Shown here: positions 43,465 through 52,129 of the stretch, piece by piece | Position numbering within the stretch: position 1 is the first letter of the stretch | Layout: each line of letters begins with the position of its first letter | Assembly: GCF_002072155.1 (NCBI RefSeq) | Contig: NZ_BDIY01000004.1 | Span: 163,228-227,227, forward strand | Direction: 5' to 3' | From: Roseovarius sp. A-2 | GTDB lineage: Bacteria; Pseudomonadota; Alphaproteobacteria; Rhodobacterales; Rhodobacteraceae | DNA length: 64,000 bases | Notes under the pieces: model-generated | Databases searched by the model: none | What the model was told of the DNA's origin: nothing | Seen by the model: only the letters and a program-made list of their open reading frames with translations | Made by a program: the position numbers and the translations under genes

Positions 43465-46089
43465 ATGGCCGATGACGCGAAGGGCAAGGGCCCGCTCAGC
43501 GAGGACGAACTCCAGGACATGGTCGCCTCCAACGATGGCGGCGCGCGCAATCCGACAGGCGCCGTGGCGCTGTTGCTCGCGGTCGTGGCGGTGGTCTGGT
43601 CGCTCTACCAGGTTCTTCTGGCCTCGCCGCTCGCGAATTATGTGCTGCCCGGCGACCTGATCAACAATTCGCGCCAGTTCCACCTTGCCTTCGCGATCTT
43701 TCTGGCCTTCATGGCCTACCCGATGCTGAAATCCAGCCCGCGCACATATGTGCCGATCTATGACTGGGTGCTGGGCCTCGCGGGGACGTTTTTCGCGCTC
43801 TACGGCTATTTCTTCTACGAGAAGATCGTCAACAATGGCGGCCTCGCCGACCATACCGACAAATGGGCGGCACTCGCGGGTCTGCTGATCCTGTTCGAGG
43901 GCGCGCGCCGCGCGCTCGGACCGGCGATGGCAATCATCGCCACAATCTTCCTCGGCTACGTGTTCTTCGGGGCCTCCGAATGGGTGCCCGAGGTGATCCG
44001 CTGGAAGGGGGCCAGCCTGCAAAAGGCGATGAGCCACATGTGGATCACCTCCGAAGGCGTATTCGGCATTGCGCTCGGCGTCTCGACCAAGTTCGTGTTT
44101 CTCTTCGTCCTCTTCGGCGCATTGCTGGATAAGGCGGGCGCGGGCAATTACTTCATCAAGATGGCATTCGGTGCGCTTGGCCACCTGCGCGGCGGCCCGG
44201 CCAAGGCGGCCGTGGTCGGCTCTGCCGCGACCGGCCTCATCTCGGGCTCGTCCATCGCTAACGTGGTCACCACCGGCACCTTCACCATCCCGCTGATGCG
44301 GCGCGTAGGCTTTACCTCTGAAAAGGCCGGCGCGGTCGAGGTGGCATCGTCCGTCAACGGCCAGATCATGCCGCCGGTGATGGGTGCTGCGGCCTTCCTG
44401 ATGGTCGAATATGTCGGCATCTCTTACGTCGAGGTGATTACCCACGCCTTTCTGCCCGCCACGATCAGCTATATCGCGCTGGTCTATATCGTGCATCTCG
44501 AGGCGGTGAAACAGAACATGCCCACATTGGGCGACCGCGTGGTCAGCCTCGGGCGGACCATCGGCGGCATGTTCGTCTTTTTCGCGGGCTTCGCGGGGCT
44601 GTGCTACGGGGTGCAATACCCGGTTGGCTGGATCGTTTCGGCGATGCCCGACAATTCCGGGCTGATCCTCTCGGGACTTCTGGTGCTGGCCTATGTCGCG
44701 CTCCTGCGGCTCGCCGCGGGGGTGCCGGACCTGGAGCCGGACGATCCCAATTCCGAGGACGTGCGCCTGCCGGTGGTGGGCGAAATCTACAAGGCAGGGC
44801 TCTACTTTCTGCTGCCCATCGTGGTGCTGGTCTACTTCCTGATGATCGAGCAGAAATCCCCCGGTCTCTCGGCGTTCTGGGCGACGTCGCTGCTCTTTGT
44901 GATCCTGATCACGCAGCGCCCGCTCAAGGCGATGTTCCGTGGCCAGAGCGACATGGCAAGCACCATGCGCGCAGGCCTGCGGGACCTGCTCGAAGGGTTG
45001 ATCGCGGGCGCACGCAACATGATCGGCATCGGCCTTGCCACAGCCACGGCAGGCGTGATCGTCGGCACCGTGACGCTGACCGGCGTAGGGCAGGTGATGG
45101 CCGACCTCGTGGAGTTCGTCTCGGGCGGCAACCTTGTGCTGATGCTGGTCTTCGTCGGCATTCTCAGCCTGATCCTCGGGATGGGCCTGCCGACCACGGC
45201 CAACTATATCGTCGTGTCGTCGCTGATGGCGGGCGTCGTGGTGGAGCTTGGCGCGCAATCGGGGCTGATCGTACCACTGATCGCGGTGCATCTCTTCGTC
45301 TTCTACTTCGGCATCATGGCCGATGTGACCCCGCCGGTGGGGCTGGCCAGCTTTGCCGCCGCTGCCGTCTCGGGGGGCGATGCGATCCGCACCGGCTTTG
45401 CGGCGTTCTTCTACAGTCTGCGCACCGTGGCGCTGCCCTTCGTGTTCATCTTCAACACCAACCTGTTGCTTATCGACGTTACGGTGACGCAAGGGATAAT
45501 CACCTTCATCGTGGCCACCATCGCCATTCTGGTGTTCACCGCTGGCACGATGGGCTGGTTCCTGACCAAGAACCGGATCTATGAAAGCATCGCCCTCATT
45601 CTGATCGCATTTGCGCTGTTCCGGCCCGACTATTTCATGAACCGCATCCAGCCGCCCTTCGAGATGGTGGAGCCGGCCAACCTCGAACAGGCGCTCGACA
45701 ACGCAATGCCGGGGCAGGACTTGCGCATGGTGGTGGCTGGCCCCGATTTCATCAGCGGAGAGCCCAAGGACACCACGCTGGTGCTCACGGCGACCGAAGG
45801 CAAGGACGGTGCCGCGCTCCTACAGGAATACGGTCTCACCCTTATCCCCGAAGGCGATCAGGTGTTGCTGGAAGAACCAATGTTCGGCACGCCCTTCTCC
45901 GAGACAATGCAGAGCTATGACTTTTACGGCGACGAGCCGGTCACGATTACCTCGGTCAAGGCCCCGGTCGCGCAATGGCCGCAAGAGCTGATCTTCATCC
46001 CCGCGTTCATCCTGCTGGGCCTCGTCGCCCTTCTGCAGCGCGGGCGCATGTCCCGAGAGCCCCAGGCCAAGCAAGGAGTCACCGCATGA
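43465..46089 (+). CDS. TRAP transporter permease, fused DctQM type
   Basis: The 874-residue inner-membrane protein joins the small and large TRAP permease subunits. An N-terminal cytosolic stretch is followed by the small-subunit helices (about 35-160) and the DctM domain (about 160-660), with SSIANVVTTGTFTIPLM, GMGLPTTANYIVV and VTPPVGLASFAAAAVSGG as family motifs. A C-terminal extension holds further helices and an extracytoplasmic-looking segment (about 690-850). Transport is driven by the sodium or proton gradient. The stop overlaps the Usp start. Confidence 0.94.
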   Translation: MADDAKGKGPLSEDELQDMVASNDGGARNPTGAVALLLAVVAVVWSLYQVLLASPLANYVLPGDLINNSRQFHLAFAIFLAFMAYPMLKSSPRTYVPIYDWVLGLAGTFFALYGYFFYEKIVNNGGLADHTDKWAALAGLLILFEGARRALGPAMAIIATIFLGYVFFGASEWVPEVIRWKGASLQKAMSHMWITSEGVFGIALGVSTKFVFLFVLFGALLDKAGAGNYFIKMAFGALGHLRGGPAKAAVVGSAATGLISGSSIANVVTTGTFTIPLMRRVGFTSEKAGAVEVASSVNGQIMPPVMGAAAFLMVEYVGISYVEVITHAFLPATISYIALVYIVHLEAVKQNMPTLGDRVVSLGRTIGGMFVFFAGFAGLCYGVQYPVGWIVSAMPDNSGLILSGLLVLAYVALLRLAAGVPDLEPDDPNSEDVRLPVVGEIYKAGLYFLLPIVVLVYFLMIEQKSPGLSAFWATSLLFVILITQRPLKAMFRGQSDMASTMRAGLRDLLEGLIAGARNMIGIGLATATAGVIVGTVTLTGVGQVMADLVEFVSGGNLVLMLVFVGILSLILGMGLPTTANYIVVSSLMAGVVVELGAQSGLIVPLIAVHLFVFYFGIMADVTPPVGLASFAAAAVSGGDAIRTGFAAFFYSLRTVALPFVFIFNTNLLLIDVTVTQGIITFIVATIAILVFTAGTMGWFLTKNRIYESIALILIAFALFRPDYFMNRIQPPFEMVEPANLEQALDNAMPGQDLRMVVAGPDFISGEPKDTTLVLTATEGKDGAALLQEYGLTLIPEGDQVLLEEPMFGTPFSETMQSYDFYGDEPVTITSVKAPVAQWPQELIFIPAFILLGLVALLQRGRMSREPQAKQGVTA

Positions 46090-46517
46090 CCGGTCCTGTT
46101 CTCTGCGCCGTCGATGTCAGCAACCCGCATCGCGACGATCATGTGCTGCGCGCCGCCGCCCGGCTCGCGGCGCTCGATAACGCGCAACTCGACGTAATCA
46201 CCGTGGTCCCCGATTACGGGATGAGCGTGGTCGGCACGTATTTCGAGGAACACCACCACGACAAGGCGGTGGAAGAGGCACGCCGACGTCTGAACGAACT
46301 GGTGGCCGGGGTGGTCGGCGACGAGGCCAACGCGCAGGTCCGTCATCTCGTGGTGACCGGCAACGCCTATGACGAGATCCTGCACGTGGCCGAGGCCGAT
46401 GGCGCAAGCCTGATCGTGATCGGCGCGCACAAACCCGATTTCCGTGACTACCTGCTCGGCCCCAACGCCGCCCGCGTGGTGCGACACTCCAAATGCTCGG
46501 TCTTCGTAGTCCGCTGA
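46086..46517 (+). CDS. Universal stress protein, TRAP-associated (TeaD-like)
   Basis: The 143-residue UspA-domain protein is translated with the TRAP permease through a 4-nt overlap. The ATP-binding loop appears as VIGAHKPDFRDYLLGPNAARVV, close to the GxxGxR-(9)-GS pattern without its final Ser-rich part. TRAP operons of this type often encode such a protein; TeaD in Halomonas binds ATP and tunes ectoine uptake. A similar regulatory role is inferred. Confidence 0.9.
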   Translation: MTGPVLCAVDVSNPHRDDHVLRAAARLAALDNAQLDVITVVPDYGMSVVGTYFEEHHHDKAVEEARRRLNELVAGVVGDEANAQVRHLVVTGNAYDEILHVAEADGASLIVIGAHKPDFRDYLLGPNAARVVRHSKCSVFVVR

Positions 46518-46540
46518 GCGCGCCGGTCAGATTTGGCGTG

Positions 46541-46657
46541 CAAGCCGTTTGAAACGGCTTGCCAATCGCTTTTCAAAGCGATTGGCCCCCATCCCTGACG
46601 CCGCGCGCCAAAGCCGTTTGGAAAACGGCTTCCCAAGCGCTTTTCAAATCGCTTGGG
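46541..46657. repeat. Two pairs of tandem palindromes between convergent genes
   Basis: Four stem-loops lie in a row: CAAGCCGTTTGAAACGGCTTG (46541-46561), a 24-nt stem with arms CCAATCGCTTT and AAAGCGATTGG (46562-46585), AAGCCGTTT/AAACGGCTT (46611-46631) and CCCAAGCG/CGCTTGGG (46632-46657). The first and third share the GCCGTTT core, the second and fourth the AAxCGCTTTTCAAA core, so the unit A-B is duplicated. The array sits between usp (+) and peroxiredoxin (-) and may serve as a bidirectional terminator. Confidence 0.8.
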
Positions 46658-46668
46658 CGCCCCCCACC

Positions 46669-47322
46669 TTAGCCGGGCAGCTTGGTCTTGCGCAGGTAGG
46701 GCAGCACCGCGTCGAACGCGCCAAATTTCGCCGTCGCATCCGCGTCGCTGACGCTTGGCGGGATGATCACGTCCTGCCCCACAGCCCAGTCGGCCGGTGT
46801 CGCCACGCCATGCCCCGCCGTGGTCTGAAGCGCGTCGAGCGCGCGCAGCACCTCGCCGAAATTGCGCCCCACCGTCATCGGGTAGGTCATCATCAGCTTG
46901 ACCTGCTTGTCCGGCCCGATGATGAAGACCGACCGCACGGTCGCACTGTCGGCAGGCGTGCGCCCGTCCGGCAGATAGGCCTCGGCAGGCAGCATGTCGA
47001 AGGCTTTGGACAGTTCCAGCCCCTCATCCGCGACGATCGGGAACCCGGGGGCGGCCCCGCCAACCTTTTCGATATCGGCCTTCCATTTGACGTGATCTTC
47101 GACCCCGTCGACCGACACGCCCAGCACCTTGGTGCCGCGTTTTTCCCATTCATCCGCGAGCCGCGCCACCGCGCCGAATTCGGTGGTGCAGACCGGGGTG
47201 AAATCCTTGGGATGGGAAAACAGGATGGCCCAGCCATCGCCCACCCAGTCATGCAGAGAAATCTCTCCCAGATCGGTGGTCACGGTCAGATCGGGGATCG
47301 TGTCATTGATACGCAGGCTCAT
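46669..47322 (-). CDS. 1-Cys peroxiredoxin (Prdx6 type)
   Basis: The 217-residue thiol peroxidase reduces hydrogen peroxide and organic peroxides. The peroxidatic Cys45 is in HPKDFTPVCTTEFG, and the long C-terminal domain with VGRNFGEVLRALDALQ is typical of the Prdx6/AhpC-1Cys branch. No resolving cysteine is apparent. It is divergent from an aldehyde dehydrogenase gene with a 12-bp palindrome between them. Confidence 0.93.
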   Translation of the reverse strand: MSLRINDTIPDLTVTTDLGEISLHDWVGDGWAILFSHPKDFTPVCTTEFGAVARLADEWEKRGTKVLGVSVDGVEDHVKWKADIEKVGGAAPGFPIVADEGLELSKAFDMLPAEAYLPDGRTPADSATVRSVFIIGPDKQVKLMMTYPMTVGRNFGEVLRALDALQTTAGHGVATPADWAVGQDVIIPPSVSDADATAKFGAFDAVLPYLRKTKLPG

Positions 47323-47364
47323 GTCAGCCTCCTTCTTGATGTGGTGGTTCGGTGCGCATAGGTC

Positions 47365-47376
47365 ATTTGATCAAAT
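47365..47376. promoter_or_regulatory. 12-bp palindrome in the peroxiredoxin/aldehyde dehydrogenase spacer
   Basis: ATTTGATCAAAT is perfectly symmetrical and extends outward as GT-C and C-AC with one mismatch. It is the only AT-rich dyad in the 135-bp spacer between the divergent starts. MarR-type regulators bind such sites; no regulator gene is adjacent, so assignment is open. Confidence 0.4.
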
Positions 47377-47457
47377 CACCTCAGGCAGTCGATTTCCCGC
47401 CTTGCGGGTCACTCGGCACGCTGACAGAGTATCGCCAGATTCACGGAGGTCAATCAG

Positions 47458-48900
47458 ATGATCGAGAAACGACAGTTCTACATCAACGGCGCATGGGCCA
47501 ATCCCATCGCGGGGCAGGACCATCACGTCATCGACCCCTCGACGGAAGAGCCCTGCGCGGTGATCTCGCTTGGCGGGCAGGCCGATACCGATGCCGCCGT
47601 CGCGAGCGCCCGCGCCGCCCTGCCGGGCTGGATGGCCACGCCCGTGGCCGAGCGTATCGCCCATGTCGAGAAGATCCTCGAAGTCTACAAGTCCCGGGGC
47701 GAGGACTTGGCGCAGGCGATCAGCGTCGAGATGGGCGCGCCCATCGACATGGCGCGTCAGCAGCAGGTGGGTGCCGGCGTCTGGCACATCACCAACTTCC
47801 TCAAGGCCGCGCGCGAGTTCGAGTTCGACGCGCCCCTTGGCGATCACACCCCCAATGACCGCATCCTCCACGAGGCCGTCGGCGTTGTCGGCATGATCAC
47901 GCCGTGGAACTGGCCGATGAACCAGGTCACGCTCAAGGTCATCGCCGGGCTGGTGGCGGGCTGCACCATGGTGCTGAAACCCTCCGAGGAATCGCCGCTC
48001 AACGCCGTGGTCTTTGCCGAGATCATCCATGAGGCCGGTCTGCCCAAGGGCGTTTTCAACCTGGTCAACGGCGATGGTGCGGGCGTCGGTAGCCAGCTTT
48101 CGGCGCATGAAGATATCGACATGATAAGCTTCACCGGCTCCGCGCGGGCGGGCAAGCTCATCGCCAAATCCGCCGCCGACACGCTCAAGCGGGTCAGCCT
48201 TGAATTGGGCGGCAAGGGCGCAAACCTGATCTTTGCCGATGCCGACGACAAGGCCGTCAAGCGCGGCGTCATCCACTGCATGAACAATACCGGCCAGTCC
48301 TGCAACGCCCCCACCCGGATGCTGGTGCAGCGCGAGAAATACGACAGCGCCGTGGAAGAGGCCGCCGAGGTCGCAGCCTCGCTCGCCGTGGGCCCCGCCA
48401 GCGAGGAAGGCCGCCATATCGGCCCGGTGGTCAACGAGGTGCAGTTCAACAAGATCCAGGACCTGATCCAGAAAGGCATCGACGAGGGCGCGCGCCTTGT
48501 CGCCGGTGGCACCGGGCGGCCCGAGGGGTTCAACAAGGGCTTTTACGTGCGCCCCACGGTCTTTGCCGATGTCACCAACGACATGACCATCGCCCGCGAG
48601 GAAATCTTCGGCCCCGTGTTGTCGATCATTCCGTTCGACACCGAGGAAGACGGTCTGCGGATCGCCAATGACACGCCTTACGGGCTGACCAACTATGTCC
48701 AGACCGGTGACGCGGCGCGCGCCAATCGCCTTGCACGCGGCCTGCGTTCCGGCATGGTCGAGATGAACGGCCAGTCGCGCGGCGCGGGTTCGCCCTTTGG
48801 CGGCATGAAGCAGTCGGGCTATGGCCGCGAAGGCGGCGTCTGGGGCATCGAGGATTTCCTCGAGGTCAAGGCGGTCTCGGGCTGGACCCCGGACGCCTGA
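47458..48900 (+). CDS. Aldehyde dehydrogenase family protein
   Basis: The 480-residue NAD(P)-dependent enzyme oxidises aldehydes to acids. ITPWNWPMNQ, the catalytic Glu in LELGGKGANL, the nucleophilic Cys in NTGQSCNAP and EEIFGPVLSI are all present. Length is standard. The specific aldehyde cannot be assigned. A GTG-started glycosyltransferase gene follows 4 bp after its stop. Confidence 0.95.
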   Translation: MIEKRQFYINGAWANPIAGQDHHVIDPSTEEPCAVISLGGQADTDAAVASARAALPGWMATPVAERIAHVEKILEVYKSRGEDLAQAISVEMGAPIDMARQQQVGAGVWHITNFLKAAREFEFDAPLGDHTPNDRILHEAVGVVGMITPWNWPMNQVTLKVIAGLVAGCTMVLKPSEESPLNAVVFAEIIHEAGLPKGVFNLVNGDGAGVGSQLSAHEDIDMISFTGSARAGKLIAKSAADTLKRVSLELGGKGANLIFADADDKAVKRGVIHCMNNTGQSCNAPTRMLVQREKYDSAVEEAAEVAASLAVGPASEEGRHIGPVVNEVQFNKIQDLIQKGIDEGARLVAGGTGRPEGFNKGFYVRPTVFADVTNDMTIAREEIFGPVLSIIPFDTEEDGLRIANDTPYGLTNYVQTGDAARANRLARGLRSGMVEMNGQSRGAGSPFGGMKQSGYGREGGVWGIEDFLEVKAVSGWTPDA

Positions 48901-48904
48901 GCCG

Positions 48905-49660
48905 GTGGCGGGGCGCGCGTTTGTCTTGCATCTGACGCGCGCCACGGCGCGCCGTGACAATGCGCGCGCGGTGTTGGCGGGCTGCGGGATGGACGGCGAA
49001 ATCTGGCCTGCTGTCGACGGGCGCGCGCTATCCTCGACCGATCTCGCCGCCTGCGTGGGCGCGCAGCTTTTCGCGCCCGCCTATCCGTTCGGCCTTGAGG
49101 CGGGCGAGATCGGCTGTTTCCTCAGTCACCGCCAGATCTGGGCCGAGATCGTCCGCCGCGACCTCGATGTCGGCCTGATCCTTGAAGATGACGTCGCCAT
49201 CACGCCGGACCCTTACGAGCGCGCACTGCATCTTGCCCATTCCAGTATCGACACACTCGGGCTGATCCAGTTTCAGACCCGGCCCAACGCGGGGCCTGCC
49301 ACACTGGTCGATACCGTAGGGCCGAGCATGCTCAGCGTACCGCAAAAGGCCGGGCTGCGCACCACCGCGCAGATGGTCAGCTGGGAGGCCGCCGATCACC
49401 TGCTGCGTCTGACCGAGAGCTTCGACCGTCCCGTGGATACCTTCGTGCAGAGCCATTGGCATACCGGGTTGCGTCCGGCGGCACTCCATCCCTCGGGGAT
49501 CAACGATATCGCCGACACGCTCGACGGCTCGACCATTCACGGCGACACGTGCGGTGTGCTGGAGAAACTCCACCGCGAATGGGCGCGCTTTCGCTATCGC
49601 CGGGGCGTCTCACGCGCGTCGCGCACCAGCGCCGCGCCGGTGCAGGGCGGGCTCGCGTGA
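48905..49660 (+). CDS. Glycosyltransferase family 25 protein
   Basis: The 251-residue LPS-type glycosyltransferase contains FVLHLTRATARRDNARA at the start, EAGEIGCFLSHRQIW, and LILEDDVAITPD with the metal-binding acidic residues of GT25 (often a galactosyltransferase). The GTG start at 48905 is taken because VAGRAFVLHL is the family N-terminus and lies 4 bp after the aldehyde dehydrogenase stop. Its stop overlaps the GT11 start. It probably modifies surface polysaccharide. Confidence 0.87.
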   Translation: MAGRAFVLHLTRATARRDNARAVLAGCGMDGEIWPAVDGRALSSTDLAACVGAQLFAPAYPFGLEAGEIGCFLSHRQIWAEIVRRDLDVGLILEDDVAITPDPYERALHLAHSSIDTLGLIQFQTRPNAGPATLVDTVGPSMLSVPQKAGLRTTAQMVSWEAADHLLRLTESFDRPVDTFVQSHWHTGLRPAALHPSGINDIADTLDGSTIHGDTCGVLEKLHREWARFRYRRGVSRASRTSAAPVQGGLA

Positions 49661-50499
49661 TTTACGCACGGCTTTTCGGGGGCTTGGGCAACCAGCTCTT
49701 TCAATACGCCGCCGGGCGTGCGCTTGCCGATCATCTGAGTTGCGATCTGGCACTCGACCGGCGGTCTCTGGACGACGGGCAGAGCGACGCCTTGCGCCAT
49801 TTCGCCGATGCGCGCTACGTCCTGCCCGATCGCCTGCCACCTGCCAAATCCGATAGTCTGCTGCGCTATGCGCTTTGGCGGGCCTTTGGACGCCATCCGC
49901 GTTTTCACCGCGAGAAAATCCTTGGTTTCGATCCGGATTCCTTCGAATTGCCCGGTGACACCTACCTGCACGGCTACTGGCAATCCGAGCGCTATTTCGC
50001 CGGTATCGCTGACCGGTTGCGCGCCGACCTGACCTTCACCAGCCCGCTTGACCCCGACAATGCGGCGATGGCCGCGCGCATCGACGCCGCGCCCTGCCCC
50101 GTCTCGCTGCATGTGCGGCGCGGCGATTACCTGGCCTCGAGCAGCTATGCCCCCTGCCCGCCCGAGTACTACCGTCAGGCCGTCGCCGAGCTCCGTGCGG
50201 CGCTGCACGCGCCGCTCACCTGTTTCATCTTCTCCGACGATCCCGGCTGGGCGCGCGACGCTCTCGATCTCGGGGTGGATCAGGTGGTGGTCGACCTTAA
50301 TACCCCAGCGCGCGGGGCGTTCGACCTGCACCTGATGTCGCGCTGCACCCATCACGTGATCGCCAATTCGACCTTCTCCTGGTGGGGCGCATGGCTCAAC
50401 CCCCATCCGGGCAAGCATGTCATCGCGCCGAGAAACTGGTTCGGTACGCCGAAGCTCTCGAATCCCGACCTTGTGCCCGAGGGCTGGCGTCGGCTCTGA
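49657..50499 (+). CDS. Alpha-1,2-fucosyltransferase-like protein (GT11)
   Basis: The 280-residue glycosyltransferase shows the GT11 signatures: FGGLGNQLFQYAAGRALA at the start, HVRRGDYL in the middle and NSTFSWWGAWLN near the C-terminus. Bacterial members transfer fucose or another deoxyhexose to surface glycans. The GTG start at 49657 overlaps the GT25 stop by 4 nt, so the two act in the same glycan pathway. Fucose specificity is inferred from the family. Confidence 0.9.
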   Translation: MIYARLFGGLGNQLFQYAAGRALADHLSCDLALDRRSLDDGQSDALRHFADARYVLPDRLPPAKSDSLLRYALWRAFGRHPRFHREKILGFDPDSFELPGDTYLHGYWQSERYFAGIADRLRADLTFTSPLDPDNAAMAARIDAAPCPVSLHVRRGDYLASSSYAPCPPEYYRQAVAELRAALHAPLTCFIFSDDPGWARDALDLGVDQVVVDLNTPARGAFDLHLMSRCTHHVIANSTFSWWGAWLNPHPGKHVIAPRNWFGTPKLSNPDLVPEGWRRL

Positions 50500-50543
50500 T
50501 GTCGCGACTTTTGCCTGTCTTGAAACCCCTCTAAACCTGAGCC

Positions 50544-50993
50544 GTGAGCGACCCTCGGCCCCTCAGCCGCGTGCGGTTCCTCCCCGAGACGGTCCACAAG
50601 CGCGATATCTTCTCCGAGACGCTCTTGGGGCATCTTGCCGGCCGTGCCGACCTGCCGGTGGTGCGGCGCAAACTCGATGGCATGCCGCGCTATGCCCGGC
50701 CCATTGCAGGATGGCTCGCCCGCCGCGAGGCGCGCGGTGCGGGGGATCGCGGGCCGCCCGGCGCTGATCCGCGCGGGTGTGCCCCATAACGACAGTGCCA
50801 AACCGCAAAACTGGCTGTGCACCCCTGATGGACGCGCGGCGATGATAGACTTTCAACTGACCTCGACGCATCGACGGCGGGGCGCACCCTTCCACCTGAA
50901 GGCGTGCGAGGACCTGCGCCATTTGCTGAAACAGAAACCGCCAGAACTAGCGACACTCAGGGTTTTTGAAAGTAAATCTATCCAAAACCATTA
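50544..50993 (+). pseudogene. Decayed kinase-like gene (frameshift, internal deletion, truncated end)
   Basis: From a GTG at 50544 one frame reads LSRVRFLPETVHKRDIFSE, then VVRRKLDGMPRYARPIAGWL and ARRE. Near 50731 the coding text moves to the next frame with IAGRPALI, VPHNDSAKPQNWL, MIDFQLTSTHRRRG and EDLRHLLKQK. This order matches a small RIO/lipopolysaccharide-kinase-like family of Rhodobacteraceae whose catalytic loop reads HNDLAKPQNWL. Between PALI and the loop about 40 or more residues are missing, and the end is lost. HND and IDF correspond to the catalytic and metal-binding motifs. Confidence 0.7.
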
Positions 50994-51069
50994 GAATTAA
51001 TTCCTTTTGGTTAGCTGGGCTGATAATTATACTCAAGTCCATAGCCATCCAATCGCCCCGGGGGAACCT

Positions 51070-51804
51070 GTGACCACCACGCCCGACACCTTGCGCGTCA
51101 CCGTGCAGCGCGGCACCGCTTCGGCGCTGCGCCGGGAAACCTTCGACGTGCCAGCCTATGAAAATCAGACCGTGCTTGATGTGGTCACCTGGATTCAGCA
51201 GATGGCCGACCCGACGCTCAGCTACCGCTTTGCCTGCCGTGTCGGCATGTGCGGCTCCTGCGCGATGATGGTCAATGGCGTGCCGCGCTGGACCTGCCGC
51301 ACCCATGTAAAGAAGGTCGCCGCCGACGGTGAACTTGACATAGCACCGCTGCGCAACCTGCCGGTGATCAAGGATCTCGCCGCCGACATGGACCCGTTTT
51401 TCGACAAATGGGTCGCGGCTGAGGCGCGGCATCATCCCTCCGCCGGGCGCGCCGACGGGTTCGACCCTGTCACCCCACAGGAACCCGCCCGCGCCGAGGC
51501 CGATCTCGGCATCGAATGCATCAATTGCGGCATCTGCTATGCGGCCTGCGATACGGTGGCGGGCAATCCCGACTATCTCGGCCCCGCCGCGCTGCAACGG
51601 GCCTGGACCCTGCTCAATGACAGCCGCGACGCGGACCGCGACGGCATTTTGACGGCGGTTTCGGGTAAGGGCGGCTGCCACAACTGCCACTCGATGGGCA
51701 GTTGTGCGCAATATTGTCCCAATGAACTTAACCCGATGCGTGCGATTGCGGGGCTCAAGCGCGAGACGGTTCGCGCCGCGTGGGGGCGCAAGCGCGATGC
51801 TTGA
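51070..51804 (+). CDS. Succinate dehydrogenase/fumarate reductase iron-sulfur subunit
   Basis: The 244-residue electron-transfer subunit has a [2Fe-2S] domain (FACRVGMCGSCAMMVNG), a [4Fe-4S] motif (CINCGICYAACDTV) and a [3Fe-4S] region (CHNCHSMGSCAQYCPNELNP). The GTG at 51070 is preceded by GGGGGAA and gives the expected N-terminus; the open frame before it is AT-rich promoter-like DNA. The motifs differ from classical SdhB, where CAxC and CHTIMNC are usual, suggesting a divergent clade. It is first in a six-gene operon. Confidence 0.93.
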   Translation: MTTTPDTLRVTVQRGTASALRRETFDVPAYENQTVLDVVTWIQQMADPTLSYRFACRVGMCGSCAMMVNGVPRWTCRTHVKKVAADGELDIAPLRNLPVIKDLAADMDPFFDKWVAAEARHHPSAGRADGFDPVTPQEPARAEADLGIECINCGICYAACDTVAGNPDYLGPAALQRAWTLLNDSRDADRDGILTAVSGKGGCHNCHSMGSCAQYCPNELNPMRAIAGLKRETVRAAWGRKRDA

Positions 51805-52129
51805 CCTAAAGCTCTACATGGCGCAACGGCTGAGCGCATTGGTCATGGTGCCCCTCGTTCTGGGCCATATCGCGGTGATGATTTACGCCATTCAGGGCGG
51901 GCTGAGCACGGTCGAAATCCTTGGCCGCACCCAAGGTAGCCTCTTGTGGTTCCTGTTCTACGGCAGCTTCGTGATCGCCGTCTCGGTTCATGCCGCCATC
52001 GGGTTGCGCGTCATCGCGCATGAGTGGGGCGGTCTTCGGGGGCGGGTTCTGGACTGGCTGATGTGGGGCATCGGCGCGTGTCTGTTTTACGTCGGTATTC
52101 AGGCGGTATTCGCGGTATCTCTGCCATGA
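51797..52129 (+). CDS. Sdh/Frd membrane anchor subunit (C-like)
   Basis: The 110-residue hydrophobic protein has three membrane helices. QRLSALVMVPLVLGHIAVM carries the Q/R-x-S-A...H pattern of heme b and quinone-binding anchors, and HAAIGLRVIAHEWGG supplies another His in helix 2. It starts inside the last codons of the iron-sulfur subunit gene (8-nt overlap). With the next gene it should anchor the complex and pass electrons to or from the quinone pool. Confidence 0.85.
   Translation: MLDLKLYMAQRLSALVMVPLVLGHIAVMIYAIQGGLSTVEILGRTQGSLLWFLFYGSFVIAVSVHAAIGLRVIAHEWGGLRGRVLDWLMWGIGACLFYVGIQAVFAVSLP

Noticed and set aside
43408..45492. 694-residue open frame on the minus strand
   Set aside because: It lies antisense to the TRAP permease, is very rich in His, Arg and Asp in the way of a codon shadow, and shows no family motif.
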